Assembly: GCA_023014485.1 (NCBI GenBank)
Contig: JAJOZX010000922.1
Coordinates: 749,001 to 813,000 of the forward strand
Direction of reading: 5' to 3'
Length of the DNA stretch: 64,000 nt
Origin: Bathynomus jamesi
Taxonomy: Eukaryota; Arthropoda; Malacostraca; Isopoda; Cirolanidae
The translations under genes were made by a program, and so were the position numbers. Shown here piece by piece: positions 1 through 10,008 of the stretch. Under the pieces are notes generated by a model. That model made no database searches and was not told the DNA's origin. It was given only the letters and a program-made list of their open reading frames with translations. Every line of letters begins with the position of its first letter. Position 1 is the stretch's first letter.

Positions 1-907
1 CAACCTGTCACTTGCTCATCAGCAGAGAGTTTCAACAACCGTTCTGCTTGACTGTTACGTAGCGACTGACCGTTGGGCCGTTGCCCGTTACTATGCTCTT
101 GACTCAGTATTGCCAACTCGGGATAAATTTTATTTATCAAAATTGTTCGAATTTGTATATAGTTGGCAAAAAAAATTGCTTTAACCTTGAAAAGCAAGTT
201 TCATATTACTGGCATTAAGCCGATTAAAACCAAAATCTGGACGTGGTAGAAAATTTTACTAAAAGTGATTTGCATTTTACACAAAATCTAGACGTGATAG
301 AAAAAATCTAATTATAGATTTGAAATCAGCATACCGAAATTAGCTAGGAGCACCTATTTGGTCTTCTGTAACAAAATCTTTGTTGCCTAGTGTTATTAAA
401 TAAAATATTATACGTTAATAAAGATTTGTCATCAAAAAACCTGAATGTAGAGTAAGTCTTGTATAAATGGAATATTCTTCAATATAGGTAAAAAAGTGAA
501 AAATTGTGCCAGGGGTAGGAGGCTTTAAACAGCGAAAATAATTTATGAGGGGGTTCCTGTGTTCCATTCAAACCCCTCACAATATGTACCTTTTCAATAT
601 AAAATTTCGACCCGGCCTACTGTATACCCTTGACGATTGGTTAGGTTAAGTCGTAATATTTTCGTTAGTTTTAAAGAAGATATCATTTGGTAATTGAGGC
701 TTGGGGCCCTGATCTTCAGGTGATCCAGAAATTCTAATATAAAATAAAATTTCAGGGAATTCATTACACTTTATGGACTAAATTTCGACATTACAAAATC
801 CACAATAATTTTAATTTATGTTTAATTTAAATTTCAGATGGACGAAAACAGTTGACAAAAGAAGGATGAATTATTTCTGCAGATTGATGAGATTCCGCAA
901 ATGTGTA
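1..907. other. AT-rich flank without a recognisable gene
   Basis: No convincing coding region is seen. Around 615-690 lies a degraded copy of the motif (CCCTTGACGATTGGTTAGG then a TATTTTCGTTAG stretch) that recurs inside the Helitron at about 3265 and near 53880, so this is repeat-derived sequence. Confidence 0.5.
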
Positions 908-1600
908 CAGGGTGTTCGAAAAGTCCCTTCACCCCCTACAAAATGTACATATTGTAATACCAATTTTATTTTTGTGTGATTAATTGAATTTATGTGTGAT
1001 TCATTGACTATTTTTTTCTTTTCTAGGTATCAGAGTTGTGTGACCAATGGCAGACCAGTCCACTTACACTCTGGAGAAAAGGATAGTGGTGAGCACATGG
1101 GCTCATGAAAGGTCACATACTGGTAAAACGATGCATAATATCCAGAATGATTTCAACACAAGATTCAATAAGGCTGCACCACCAAACAAGACGGTATTAC
1201 GCTGGGAGATAAAGCTGTTTGAAACTGGCTCCATCAAGGACAGATCACGGTCGGGAAGACCAACAGCGCGAGCAGAACAATGTGAAGGTGTGTTTGCATC
1301 GGTGGCTCGTTCATCAAAAAAATCACTTGCAGTTCCCATGTCCACAATGAGAGATCATATGACAAAAGATCTCGGCATGAAACCATACCGCAATGCTGCG
1401 TCGATTCTCACACCGCACATGGAGGCGCATAATCCTTTGTTACGAAAATGATGGTGCACACACAGATATTCTTGATTAATAACTGTATTTACTGTAATTA
1501 AAGTAATTGTTGCTAGTGACTTGTTTCTTAAATTACACCTACCACATATAAATACAATCACACAAAAAATAAAATTGGACGGGACTTTTCGAACACCCTG
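908..1600 (+). mobile_element. Mariner-like element, internally deleted
   Basis: The terminal inverted repeat CAGGGTGTTCGAAAAGTCCC at 908 matches its reverse complement ending at 1600. TA dinucleotides flank both ends (906-907 and 1601-1602), the TA target duplication of IS630/Tc1/mariner elements. At 693 bp it is too short for a full transposase, so it is a deletion derivative that needs a transposase in trans. Confidence 0.88.
1047..1451 (+). pseudogene. Mariner transposase, N-terminal DNA-binding part only
   Basis: The 134-residue frame sits centrally in the 908-1600 element. It starts with a helix-turn-helix-like segment and contains the linker FETGSIKDRSRSGRP, typical of the paired-like DNA-binding region of mariner transposases. 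A second HTH-like stretch follows (KSLAVPMSTMRDHM). The DDE/D catalytic domain is missing: the frame runs from the HTH into a short unrelated tail and stops, about 200 residues short of a usual transposase. It cannot catalyse transposition; at most it could bind terminal repeats. Confidence 0.75.
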
Positions 1601-1809
1601 TAGAAAGTTGTATTTAAAAAATGCGGCTATGGCTGACGGACTGACTTTCTACAAAGTAATGGAAATACGGCTATATATACAATTTTATTTTCGTGTTTAC
1701 ATGTTTACTTGGTGTCAATATTTAGACCTATACAGCATTATCTTAACACAGCATTATTTAATACTCTTAACAGTGATTTAGGTCCCATGAATATCTTTAA
1801 AATACCATA

Positions 1810-1945
1810 TAGAAGGTTTACAATCCAAAATACAATCAATCCCAAATACAATCCAAAACATCAAAATGTCAAGGTTTAAAATCCAAAATACATTTAATCC
1901 AAAATACAATCCTAAATATCAGAAGGTTTACAATCCAAAATACAT
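1810..1945. repeat. Short irregular minisatellite (AATCCAAAATACA-like)
   Basis: The phrase AATCCAAAATACA recurs about six times with variations (for example CAATCCCAAATACAATCC and AGGTTTACAATCC). No coding capacity is seen. Confidence 0.6.
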
Positions 1946-1998
1946 ATTGAACAATGCTATGCAGTCTGTTACTGTGTATTATATAATTTGTATTCAGC

Positions 1999-2214
1999 TC
2001 ATTCTCTAAAATTCACCTTCCTCGGCTTCCTTGCAGCAAACTCTGCTATCATATCGTGATAATCCAAATTTGATGCAATTTCTCTCTCGATAGAAAGTAT
2101 AGCAAATCCACTCAACCTGCTTTGAGATATACTAGTCCTGAGATAGTTTCCTATTAGTTTAAGCTCCGAAAAAGCTCTCCCTCCTGATGCAACTGTAACT
2201 GGTATTGTCAACAA
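1999..2214 (-). pseudogene. hAT-like transposase, C-terminal dimerisation part
   Basis: The 71 residues include TVASGGRAFSELKLI and a run through SRLSGFAILSIERE. This is the hallmark of the C-terminal dimerisation domain (hATC) of hAT transposases and their ZMYM1-like domesticated relatives. It continues the frame at 3596-3968 on the same strand; the two parts were separated by the Helitron at 2217-3595. The preserved piece ends near the usual hATC terminus. The upstream catalytic region is absent, so this is a dead fragment. Confidence 0.8.
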
Positions 2215-2216
2215 AA

Positions 2217-2988
2217 TCTAATACTGTATACTATTTCAGAAATAAAGCCTTATATATATATATGTAACAGTTTTTTTGCGCACACCTACAGGTCGCTACA
2301 ATTGGTGTAGAACAATGCGGTTTTCACCATTCGATGCGTCTTTTTATTGTGCAGTGCCCATGCTAAAAAAAAAATTCCCTAACATAATTCCTTCCCCCCC
2401 TTTTAGGGGTACAGTTCTTCCCATGCCTGTACACGCATTTTTTTAATTTTTCGTTTTTAAGCATAATTTTGGCACAAAATAAGTCAATATTTACTAAACA
2501 TTTAATATCATTCGATTCACAAAAGATTTTTCGATTCACAAAAGATTTCTCTATCGATTCAATACAAAAAATTACATAATTAAAACGGGCAATTTAAATA
2601 AACACGAGTTTAAAGTTAAACGAGCCACACTCGAAATTATTTACCGTGACTTTTGTGCGTCTTATTACTGTGGCTTTTGTGCAAATAATTTTACGTATAC
2701 ACAAACAATTTGATAGGATATTGATTTATCATTCTATTTTTTTAGTTGTCATAGAAATACGTTAATTAAGTTATCTGATTAGACGCGCTTTTATAGTTGA
2801 AGATCATTTTTAGAAAATTATTTATTTTCCCCACTTTAAATTATTACAAAATTTCTATTAGGTATCCTAATATCATTATGCCTGTTGCTGTAAGAAAGAA
2901 AATAGCAATTATTTTCCATTTTATGAAAATTTCGGACCCCCTAGGCCTACAAAACCAATTATAAATTTGTACCAGTCTATTGTTTATC

Positions 2989-3023
<35 letters not shown>

Positions 3024-3518
3024 GACGTGTGTGTGTGTGTGTGTGTGTTCCAGCCATCAGCCATAACTCCAAAATGGAAGCAGTTACAAACATGAAACTT
3101 CACACACATATTGATTAGGTCCCGAGGTTGTGCACGTGGGTGTTAATGAATTAAATAATTAATTTTAAAACATTAAATGACGTCATCAAGATCATTACGA
3201 AACCTATGGTAAAATTATTGAATACCCGGTTAGGTTCATTGAATGCCAGGTTAGGTCATCTGTACGCCCTTGACGATTGGTTAGGTTAAGTCGTGATATT
3301 TTCGTTGGCTTTAACGAAAATATCATGACTTAACCTAACCAATCGTCAAGGGTGTACAATTAACCTAACCGGGCATTCAATTAACGTACCCTGGCATTCA
3401 ATTAATCTAATCGGGCATTCAGTTGACCTAACCGGCCATTTAATTAACCTAATCGGGCATTCAGTTGACCTAACTGGGCATTCAATTAAACTAACCGGGC
3501 ATTCAGTTTACCTAACCG

Positions 3519-3555
<37 letters not shown>

Positions 3556-3595
3556 CGTTCAACATCCACCCGGCAACGCCGGGTCACTCCGCTAG
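2217..3595 (+). mobile_element. Non-autonomous Helitron
   Basis: The 5' end is TC after an A (2216) and the 3' end is CTAG (3592-3595) before a T (3596), the A|T insertion rule of Helitrons. A perfect hairpin, CCCGGC-AAC-GCCGGG, lies at 3569-3583, nine bases before the terminal CTAG, as expected for rolling-circle termination. Taking out exactly 2217-3595 rejoins the two halves of a hAT-like reading frame in phase, which fixes both boundaries independently. No Rep/helicase frame is present. It carries an ATT/GT microsatellite (2990-3050), a long palindrome (about 3255-3358) and a minisatellite (3360-3525). Confidence 0.85.
3255..3525. repeat. Palindrome plus 20-21-bp minisatellite inside the Helitron
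   Basis: About 3255-3358 reads as two near-perfect inverted arms (GTACGCCCTTGACGATTGG ... CCAATCGTCAAGGGTGTAC) around a TTGGC loop. It is followed to 3525 by about eight units of CTAACCGGGCATTCAGTTGAC with substitutions. The same arm and minisatellite occur at about 53850-54030 and a partial copy at 620-680. The TTAACCTAACC cores resemble, but are not, a regular arthropod telomere repeat. Confidence 0.75.
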
Positions 3596-3968
3596 TTCTA
3601 TATGCTATTTCTGCATTTGGGAAGGATCCATCTAATGACTTCATAAAGTGAAGAGCTTCAAGCGCACTCGTTGCTCCTTGAGGAATGAGTTCTCGGAGTA
3701 CACGTAGCTCTGAGAAAAGGTCTTTACCATCACTGTTGTGAGAATCTCCATCACTCAATATGTTCTCCAAATTTATGCACTTCTTATTCATATCGTCTTC
3801 TGTTATGTCTCTAAGTTTCATGACTTCGTACAGGAAACCGAAATTGCTGGCGTACTTTTGGCATTTGCTCGAATCGGGTTGTCTGTGCCTAATCAACAAT
3901 AACAAGAAAATAGTTGGTTTCAAATGATTTTTCGGCCGAATTCTTTTTCTCGTCAGAGTCGTCAGCAC
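3596..3968 (-). pseudogene. hAT-like transposase, middle part
   Basis: The stretch from FGFLYEVMKLRDITEDD to FPNAEIAYR matches the region just before the dimerisation domain in hAT/ZMYM1-like transposases. The residues at the upstream end (about 3870-3968) look unrelated, and stop codons follow, so the fragment begins abruptly. Its downstream continuation is at 1999-2214, beyond the inserted Helitron. Together they represent roughly the last 190 residues of a protein normally 600-800 long. Confidence 0.72.
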
Positions 3969-4079
3969 TTATTGAAGGATACTGTTTTTATTTTTTTACG
4001 TTTTAGCCGTCGATCTCTGAATTGAGGTTCAACGCCCATTTCTGATTCTGATGCTATTCATAATCTTAATACTATTATA

Positions 4080-4277
<198 letters not shown>

Positions 4278-4282
4278 ATATA

Positions 4283-4682
4283 AGTAGTATAGCCGCAAAA
4301 GGGGAGAGTGCAAGAATGTTGCAGGTTATTATGTAATGTTGCAAAGGGGGGTTGTTGCAAAGGGGGTTGTTGCAAAGGGGGGTGGGGTTGTTGCAAAGGG
4401 GGGTGGGGAAACTTGGAGGCGGCGTTATCCCCCAAGAGAAAGGAGGAGAGGTGTTCACCTGGCAGGAGCCAAGTGCACATTAAGACTTCAGCCGAGTTGG
4501 CGTTGTTTTATAGGCTCCTAATCAGCCAGTTGGCGTAAATGGCTTGAGTTGCCAGATACCGCGATACCATTGTATACATTATTATAGACTTCTAATCAGC
4601 CAGTTGGCTGTAAATGGTTGTCAGATACCTCTTTTTAGCAGTATTATTGTATACATTATTATTATATACGCCTAATCAGCCA
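4283..4682 (+). repeat. Polinton left terminal inverted repeat
   Basis: It starts AGTAGTATAGCCGCAAAAGG and matches the reverse complement of 22903-23275 up to the shared CGCCTAATCAGCCA. Near the end are four copies of TTGTTGCAAAGGGGG (4333-4410; about two in the right repeat), giving several G-runs. Further in, a unit of about 75-95 bp with CTAATCAGCCAGTTGGC, GTTGCCAGATACC and TGTATACATTATTATA recurs at about 4517, 4592 and 4672, with a further copy at 4768 outside the repeat. Confidence 0.92.
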
Positions 4683-5146
4683 GTTGGCTGTAAATGAGTT
4701 GCCAGATAGCGCCATGTATTCCGAAGACAGAGTTGCCAGATACCATTGTATACACTATTATAGACTCCTAATCAGCCAGTTGGCTTAGAAGGCTTAAATA
4801 TTGCCAGATACCTGTTGTATACATTATTATATTTCGAATACCGGTAGTAGAAGGCATAACAATAAACAACATTGCATCATTCTTTTATTATAAATATAGA
4901 AAATAAATATACATTTGAGGAATATGCGTATAACAGAAATATATACACACAATTATGGATATATATATATAAATAAAATATACATTTCAAATAAATACAC
5001 TTCAATAGAAATATGTACATAACAGTACAGGAGAAATATACACACACACACAATTATGGTGATATATAAAATAAAATATACATTTCTAATAAATATACGT
5101 ACACTTCAATAGAAATATGTACATAACAGTACAGGAGAAATATCAC

Positions 5147-5201
<55 letters not shown>

Positions 5202-5265
5202 TAAACACAAATCAATAGAAATATGCGTATAATCGGGGAAATGTCAAGCAAAATATATATACAAT
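4683..5265. other. Non-coding inner left arm of the Polinton
   Basis: It holds one more subterminal repeat unit (about 4700-4840), AT-rich tandem-like sequence built on AATAGAAATATGTACATAACAG (two copies near 5005 and 5110), and (TA)n at 5153-5197. A leftward AATAAA signal at 4884-4889 could end the leftward transcripts. Confidence 0.55.
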
Positions 5266-5610
5266 TCACTTTTTTTTCAAAATACTAAACTCGGTCTTAA
5301 TCGAGTTTACAATTACATCATTATTGCTCTGCATTACGCAGTATATGCGGCTTAATAATATTTCACCGCTTAAAGTATAGGGAAACCTGTACTCGATATG
5401 AAGGGCTTTCATATCGTTCAGTACTATTTTTGTTCCCACTTTACAACCGGCTGGTAAGTCATCTTTAAATACGTCTAGAATACAATCAAAAGCACGCACA
5501 AAGAGTTCATCGTTAGCTACATTATTAAACACAAGTTTATAAGAACGCTTTTCCAATCGAGGGTTTATTTCTACCGACTCGAACTTTTCAATCGTGAACT
5601 CACTAAACAT
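5266..5610 (-). CDS. Polinton accessory protein, unknown (114 aa)
   Basis: An open frame of 114 residues starting with ATG at 5610, the last gene of the leftward cluster. The protein is mixed alpha/beta in composition, with no signal peptide, membrane segment or cysteine cluster, and ends in a basic KKK. I do not recognise a family. It follows the 5632-6006 gene with a 21-bp gap, as expected for genes on one viral-type transcript. Its position between PolB and the terminal repeat corresponds to where Polintons and adintoviruses keep variable early genes. The absence of stops in a region of AT-rich DNA supports it being real. Confidence 0.6.
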   Translation of the reverse strand: MFSEFTIEKFESVEINPRLEKRSYKLVFNNVANDELFVRAFDCILDVFKDDLPAGCKVGTKIVLNDMKALHIEYRFPYTLSGEILLSRIYCVMQSNNDVIVNSIKTEFSILKKK

Positions 5611-5631
5611 AGCGGCAATTGAAATAATCTT

Positions 5632-6006
5632 CTAATCGTTACGACAACTTCGCGTTATATAAAGAAATAGTTCTTCAGGGTGAACGGTGTAGGTGAGCTC
5701 AGCCTTGTACCGATCAATTGCTTTGTACCAAAGTTCATGGTATTTCAAAGAGTCTAAACTTTTTAAATAAACATCCAGCACTAGACCATTCTCACCAGTC
5801 CTACACTCGGTAAACCCATCGAGCAGAGCGGTGTATGCGTATTCAAGTACTGTATCAAAATAAAGCATGTCCGTAACACGCGCGTCTAATATAGGTTTCA
5901 GCTTACGGAATCCGACGATTTCAAACATTCTGTCGAGGATGAAACGGTTTCGCGTAGGAATAAGAGCGTTATTATCAGAAGCATTCTTCCACATCAGCCT
6001 TATCAA
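5632..6006 (-). CDS. Polinton accessory protein, unknown (124 aa)
   Basis: An open frame of 124 residues beginning MIRLMWKNASDNN. Its first 32 bases overlap the end of the upstream gene 5975-6343, a compact viral-type junction. Composition suggests a helical soluble protein (IPTRNRFILDRMFEIVGF, then a leucine/tyrosine-rich second half). No catalytic or metal-binding motif is visible, and no family is recognised. Cotranscription with the neighbours on both sides is inferred from the overlaps. Confidence 0.6.
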   Translation of the reverse strand: MIRLMWKNASDNNALIPTRNRFILDRMFEIVGFRKLKPILDARVTDMLYFDTVLEYAYTALLDGFTECRTGENGLVLDVYLKSLDSLKYHELWYKAIDRYKAELTYTVHPEELFLYITRSCRND

Positions 6007-6343
6007 TGCACGGCCGATCGTTATTTATACACAACGTACATACAACGGCGTATGAGGGTGCGTCACTAATCTGCTCTCTTCTTGTACCTACGTTAGCATG
6101 TATTTTATAACGATCTTCACTCCACTTCTCAACTATCACAAAGATTCTATTCATCTCCTCGATACTTAAATAAACCCGTTTGTTTGTCGGTCTACATTCC
6201 GTTTCCAGTACATAGCTAATGGTACCGGAATTACGCCTGAACACGCGCAACGATTTCGTCACGGACACATCGTACGAGGCGTTGAGAATGCTGCTCAAAG
6301 GAAGTTCCATCGTATTCGAAGAGCGCACGTCCACTCGGCTCAA
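5975..6343 (-). CDS. Polinton accessory protein, unknown (122 aa)
   Basis: An open frame of 122 residues. Two in-frame starts exist: ATG at 6343 and ATG at 6310 (MELPLSSILNASYDV). The second gives a protein of 111 residues and a plausible beginning, and I cannot decide between them. The sequence is hydrophilic, with a VYLSIEEMNRIFVIVEKW segment, and its C-terminus overlaps the next gene by 32 bases. A different frame (6231-6488) overlaps its start and is judged a shadow. Family unknown; probably an early or regulatory accessory gene by position. Confidence 0.55.
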   Translation of the reverse strand: MSRVDVRSSNTMELPLSSILNASYDVSVTKSLRVFRRNSGTISYVLETECRPTNKRVYLSIEEMNRIFVIVEKWSEDRYKIHANVGTRREQISDAPSYAVVCTLCINNDRPCIDKADVEECF

Positions 6344-6567
6344 GCTCTGAGATAACTATGAGCCGTGTGAGGCACGCAGGTAGGCAGGAATGGTTCGACG
6401 GGCGGCTGACTCGATGATACGTGAATGGGCTTGTTCCGCGAGTCGAATTGTTGTACCGGTACAAGAATATCACTACCAGCCTACGCACCAGACATTTTGG
6501 ATAAGAACTAGGAACATTTTACTAAACATCTCCACACTCAGGCGCACTATTTGAGAGGAACATATGT
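6344..6567. other. Gap between left-arm genes
   Basis: About 225 bases with no convincing gene. A GC-richer stretch (6350-6480) contains only an ORF without recognisable features. It could hold a promoter for the 5266-6343 cluster, but no TATA box is clear. Confidence 0.35.
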
Positions 6568-6810
6568 TCATATTTTTCCTTTCTTGCCCATCAAACGATA
6601 CTCGTCTCTAAACTCTGTTAAAAATTCACGCAGGGCACTAGCCACAACCTCACTACGAACCTCATCATGATATACGTTAATATAGTGATAAAAATACTTA
6701 AGATTGTCCATGATCACGAGATTCACATTTCCAGTCGTAGGGTATGAGTAATCGACATGGTGTAGCATGACGTAATACCGCTTGTCACACCACCCATCAG
6801 CAAGACTCAT
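6568..6810 (-). CDS. Polinton accessory protein, unknown (80 aa)
   Basis: A small open frame of 80 residues, MSLADGWCDKRYYVMLHHVD at the start, rich in tyrosine and histidine, with a basic MGKKGKI end. Its ATG lies inside the last codons of the 6797-7225 gene (overlap of 14 bases in another frame), so the two are tightly coupled. No motif is recognised. The small size leaves the possibility that it is a frameshifted C-terminal part of the upstream gene rather than a separate protein. Confidence 0.5.
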   Translation of the reverse strand: MSLADGWCDKRYYVMLHHVDYSYPTTGNVNLVIMDNLKYFYHYINVYHDEVRSEVVASALREFLTEFRDEYRLMGKKGKI

Positions 6811-7225
6811 TATCCATACCTGCTGCTTCTCTTCTGCACGCGTTTGTTTCTTTTACTTCACGGTGTATGTGAGACTTTATAAAGTTTAGCTCTGCAGTAT
6901 ACTTCAGCACATCGTCTGTGCAACGAAAGCCTTCAACGGTCTCACCAGAACATCCGTAGAGTATTTGTACATCTTGGAACTTCGCACAATCCAATGTGTT
7001 TTTAAAAGAGGCATAGGAGGGATGAATAGGAAGTTTTTCGGTATCCACCACATCCTGGCACTTTACTGAATACCATTTCGTAAACGTTGTACAAGCAATA
7101 TTAAAGGTAGCCATTTGAATACACGTCTGATCTCTCGGGCTTACTGCGGTCGACTGACCACGCAGGGATTCCCAGATAGTAGCATGACTCACGGTCTTAC
7201 AGTGGGCGGAGCTTAGAACTTTCAC
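6797..7225 (-). CDS. Polinton accessory protein, cysteine-rich, unknown (142 aa)
   Basis: A 142-residue frame. The first in-frame start is at 7225; a second ATG at 7111 (MATFNIACTTFTKWYS) may be the true one, giving 104 residues. It has about ten cysteines, several in the second half, so metal binding or disulphides are possible, but no standard zinc-finger spacing is obvious. It lies directly downstream of PolB in the same direction. Just before the frame, at 7204-7211 on the plus strand, there is a GGGCGGAG box matching one at the right-arm promoter. Function unknown. Confidence 0.5.
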   Translation of the reverse strand: MKVLSSAHCKTVSHATIWESLRGQSTAVSPRDQTCIQMATFNIACTTFTKWYSVKCQDVVDTEKLPIHPSYASFKNTLDCAKFQDVQILYGCSGETVEGFRCTDDVLKYTAELNFIKSHIHREVKETNACRREAAGMDNESC

Positions 7226-7350
7226 CTACACACACACACACACACACACAAAGGAGAAAGTGAAACGCTATTTGAAACATGATTTATTTAATAAACGATA
7301 TTTTCAAGTTATATATATTTACAAATACGATTTAATAAACGAGATATTCA

Positions 7351-7393
<43 letters not shown>

Positions 7394-7435
7394 CAAATAG
7401 ATACGATTATATACAAGACGTGTGAGTTAGAAGCA
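7226..7435. terminator. Spacer with (CA)n, (TA)n and poly(A) signals
   Basis: Between PolB and the left accessory genes. It contains (AC)n at 7228-7250, a leftward AATAAA (7283-7288) suitable for the PolB mRNA, a rightward AATAAA (7290-7295) and (TA)n at 7355-7391. Confidence 0.45.
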
Positions 7436-8154
7436 TCATTGGTATCCAAAGGGTACGGTATCATAGGTACCAGGTAACTGGTAACGTTTCCTATAGGTGT
7501 TACGGCAAACCATCGTACCCCTAAGTTCCTTCACGCCCCCCAGCTTCTGCGCCCGAAAATTGTGGGTGCCTACAATTAGTTGGTGAGGTTGTTCATCCAA
7601 ACATACTAGATCCTTCAACGACTCAAAGTTAACAACCTCCCGATTCGCATGGTTGAGCGTAATACCCTTTGCCTTCACGATATATTTCATTTCATCCCCC
7701 ACCCTGACCCGTACCCCATAAGTCTTAGGTCCTGTTGAGGCAAAAGAGTCGGCGTATGCGTTGTCCCCATACTCATCCTTGATCTCATCAGTGAGCTCGC
7801 CGAGGAACTCCCCAATAGTGGCATGTATTCACCCTCCCTCTCTGTGAATATCACGCTATCTGTATCGGCATACAATACTCTCCGCCCAAGAGAATGCAAT
7901 AGACCCCAAAGTTTTATACGGGCGTAGGCTGTTGTGAAGCTGGCCACAGGTATGTTTGTAACCCTTGAGGTATCTGTGGCAAATTCAGTGTTGTTGTACT
8001 TTATTACGTAAGTATTACCTACATTTACGATCTCCATGACCTCTTTATCGGGGGCATTGGCATAATCCCAGACATCGCTATAACTTTGTGCCAAATGAAT
8101 GCTCCCTCTGCCGGTATTCTGCGCAAATTTTCCCCATAGACTGTTTAGACACAA
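7436..8154 (-). pseudogene. PolB: PolB palm, motifs B and C, and C-terminus
   Basis: Two overlapping frames (7687-8154 and 7436-7702). The first begins at CLNSLWGKFAQNTGR, the motif-B helix that binds the incoming nucleotide, and contains VLYADTDSVIF with the catalytic aspartates of motif C. The frame then shifts near 7700-7820, and the real C-terminus continues in the second frame (KYIVKAKGITLNHANREVVN ... TVPFGYQ). Catalytic residues of motif C are intact. It is contiguous with 8184-8543 upstream. Confidence 0.88.
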
Positions 8155-8183
8155 CTTTGCACTAAAGCGCTTGCCAGGATTCT

Positions 8184-8543
8184 TTACAATTTGGACACGA
8201 TCAAGTTGTATACCTTCGCGGTCGCGGTAACGTTGAATATAGGCAGACTTTTCATCTTCGTATCAACTCCTCGCGGATACCCTGATGCCTCAACCTTATC
8301 CTTCAAAAAGGTGTTTATATATGGTGTGAAAAGGTTGGGTAGCTTCTGAAACCTCCACACCTCATGTATCTTCAGTATTCTATAACCATGGCGCACGGCT
8401 AGGGCCAACTCAGGACTTGTATATACGCCTCTGATCTTACGCTGGTGGGGTATATGGTTACATTCGCCGTTATCCTCTTCCGAGCACTTCACGCACAGGG
8501 GAAACATGAGCTTGTCGTCGATAACGACAGGTAAGATCGGCAT
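8184..8543 (-). pseudogene. PolB: PolB palm/fingers segment
   Basis: The 119 residues PVVIDDKLMFPLCVKC ... RGVYTSPELALAVRHGY ... FLKDKVEASGYP are the conserved block between motifs A and B of Polinton and related protein-primed polymerases: a CVKC...CNH zinc-like element followed by the EL.AV..GY.ILKI.EVW.F pattern. It joins the motif-B frame near 8160 through a frame change. Confidence 0.88.
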
Positions 8544-8684
8544 CCATAAATTGCGTGGGGGGAGTACGTCTACGAAGAGATCCCAAAGTAACGATCATTC
8601 AAATTTTTGAAAATTCATTGATGGATGGTAGGCTAGGCCCCACCAGTTTCTCAGGAGCGCCCACGGGGTACGGATTGCTCTTCA

Positions 8685-8894
8685 TCACGTATGGGTATAA
8701 AGAACAGAAACGTAGTAATGGAGCTTCACGCCCTCCGTAGGTGGGAAGTATAGTCTGAAAGGATTTGTACGTCCTCCAAACAAGCTATCACCACATTTGA
8801 GAGGATCCAGCACCATTGAACGCTTGATCGCTTTTATTTCCTCACGGTACACCTCGTCCGTCTCCATCCGTGCATCATATTCATGCTCCCACAA
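8685..8894 (-). pseudogene. PolB: PolB segment with damaged motif A
   Basis: This frame contains LDPLKCGDSLFGGRTNPFRLYF, the block that precedes motif A in this family. At the expected DxxSLYP position the frame reads YYVSVLYTHT, so a frame disturbance removes the recognisable catalytic aspartate here. Confidence 0.75.
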
Positions 8895-9141
8895 GACTTT
8901 GTGAGTGAACTGTGATCCTATAAGTTGATCGCGGGTGCGGGTCGATGCAAGACAGTCGCAGGAGACCTACCGTTGATATCTCCGGTGACTCCGCACTCAG
9001 GACGGGGACATCCATGCCACCAGCAACCGTTAAAGGAGTACACAGTCTTCACACCAGTGACACGGTTTTCACTTAACCCATCAACCCAAAAAACACGTCC
9101 ATTAATCTTAATGGGTACTTCACCCGTGTTGCGGGCGTGCT

Positions 9142-10008
9142 TTATGTATACACCTGTCTGTTGCTGTAGGTGTATGAGCCAGTAATAGCCTTGTGCTCGT
9201 AACTGCGGGGATTGTTTCGGTGAATAATGGCTAAGGTGTCTTTCGGCATGAAGTTATTCTTGAACACCGTAAAACATAATGATGCGATGGTGGTTGCGAC
9301 TTGCAGTGGATCGCATTTGAAACGGGCTATGTACATCCTTCTAAAGGCCTGGAAACATACTCTAAGCACGCGCACATCATTCACGCAATAACGCTCACAT
9401 TCATCAGCTATATTATAAGGGTTACTTTCATTAAAACTGTCGTAGTATCGATCAAAGTCTTCACGTTCATCCATGCAGTCAAAATAATGTTTGGGGGTGG
9501 TGGCCTACGTAGTTTAAAGTCTCGCTGGTGATGAAAGTGTATGGGAAGTATCCTTTGGAAACTTCAGCTGCTACTCCCATCACCTTGGGTAGCTTTGCTA
9601 ATTTATAAGGTGTGAATAATAAAGTATCTTTAAATTGTACATTGCCTCTTATCTGCATCTGTATTAATTTGTTGCCTCTTTTCAATGGATCACCTGTAAA
9701 TATCTCAGAGGATTCGTGTTCAAGCAACTCCTTATAAAGGAACTGCGTGTCAAACTTTGCCCGTTATGGGCGAGAATATACAGTCATTTTTTTGAACTTG
9801 TCGGCTAACTTGACAATATAGGACACAAATAGTTTTCACAGGACTATCGCTGACATTCGTTTTAAAACGTTTGTCCGTTTACCACATTTGGGGCACTCGT
9901 CACATTCGATATCCATACACTCATCACAAATAGTCTGGCTCACAAGTAAATGTGGAATTACCTCTTTGGTTTCAGCGTTCGTATATGTTTCTATATCGTA
10001 GTATACAG
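9142..10008 (-). pseudogene. PolB: PolB 3'-5' exonuclease domain
   Basis: Proofreading domain. Reading leftward: VYYDIETYTN (exo I, D..E, near 9990), a CDECMDIECDECPKC zinc-like cluster (near 9920), AHNG (exo II, near 9775), KDTLLFTPYKLAKLPKVMG (9479-9727), and CERYCVNDVRVLR (exo III, near 9390). The parts lie in different frames: stops occur near 9830 and frames change near 9765 and 9477. All three exonuclease motifs remain legible. Confidence 0.82.

Noticed and set aside
6231..6488. 85-residue minus-strand frame
   Set aside because: It overlaps the better-supported 5975-6343 frame in another phase and has low-complexity basic composition.
8555..9531. Plus-strand frames in the PolB region
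   Set aside because: They are shadows opposite conserved polymerase motifs.
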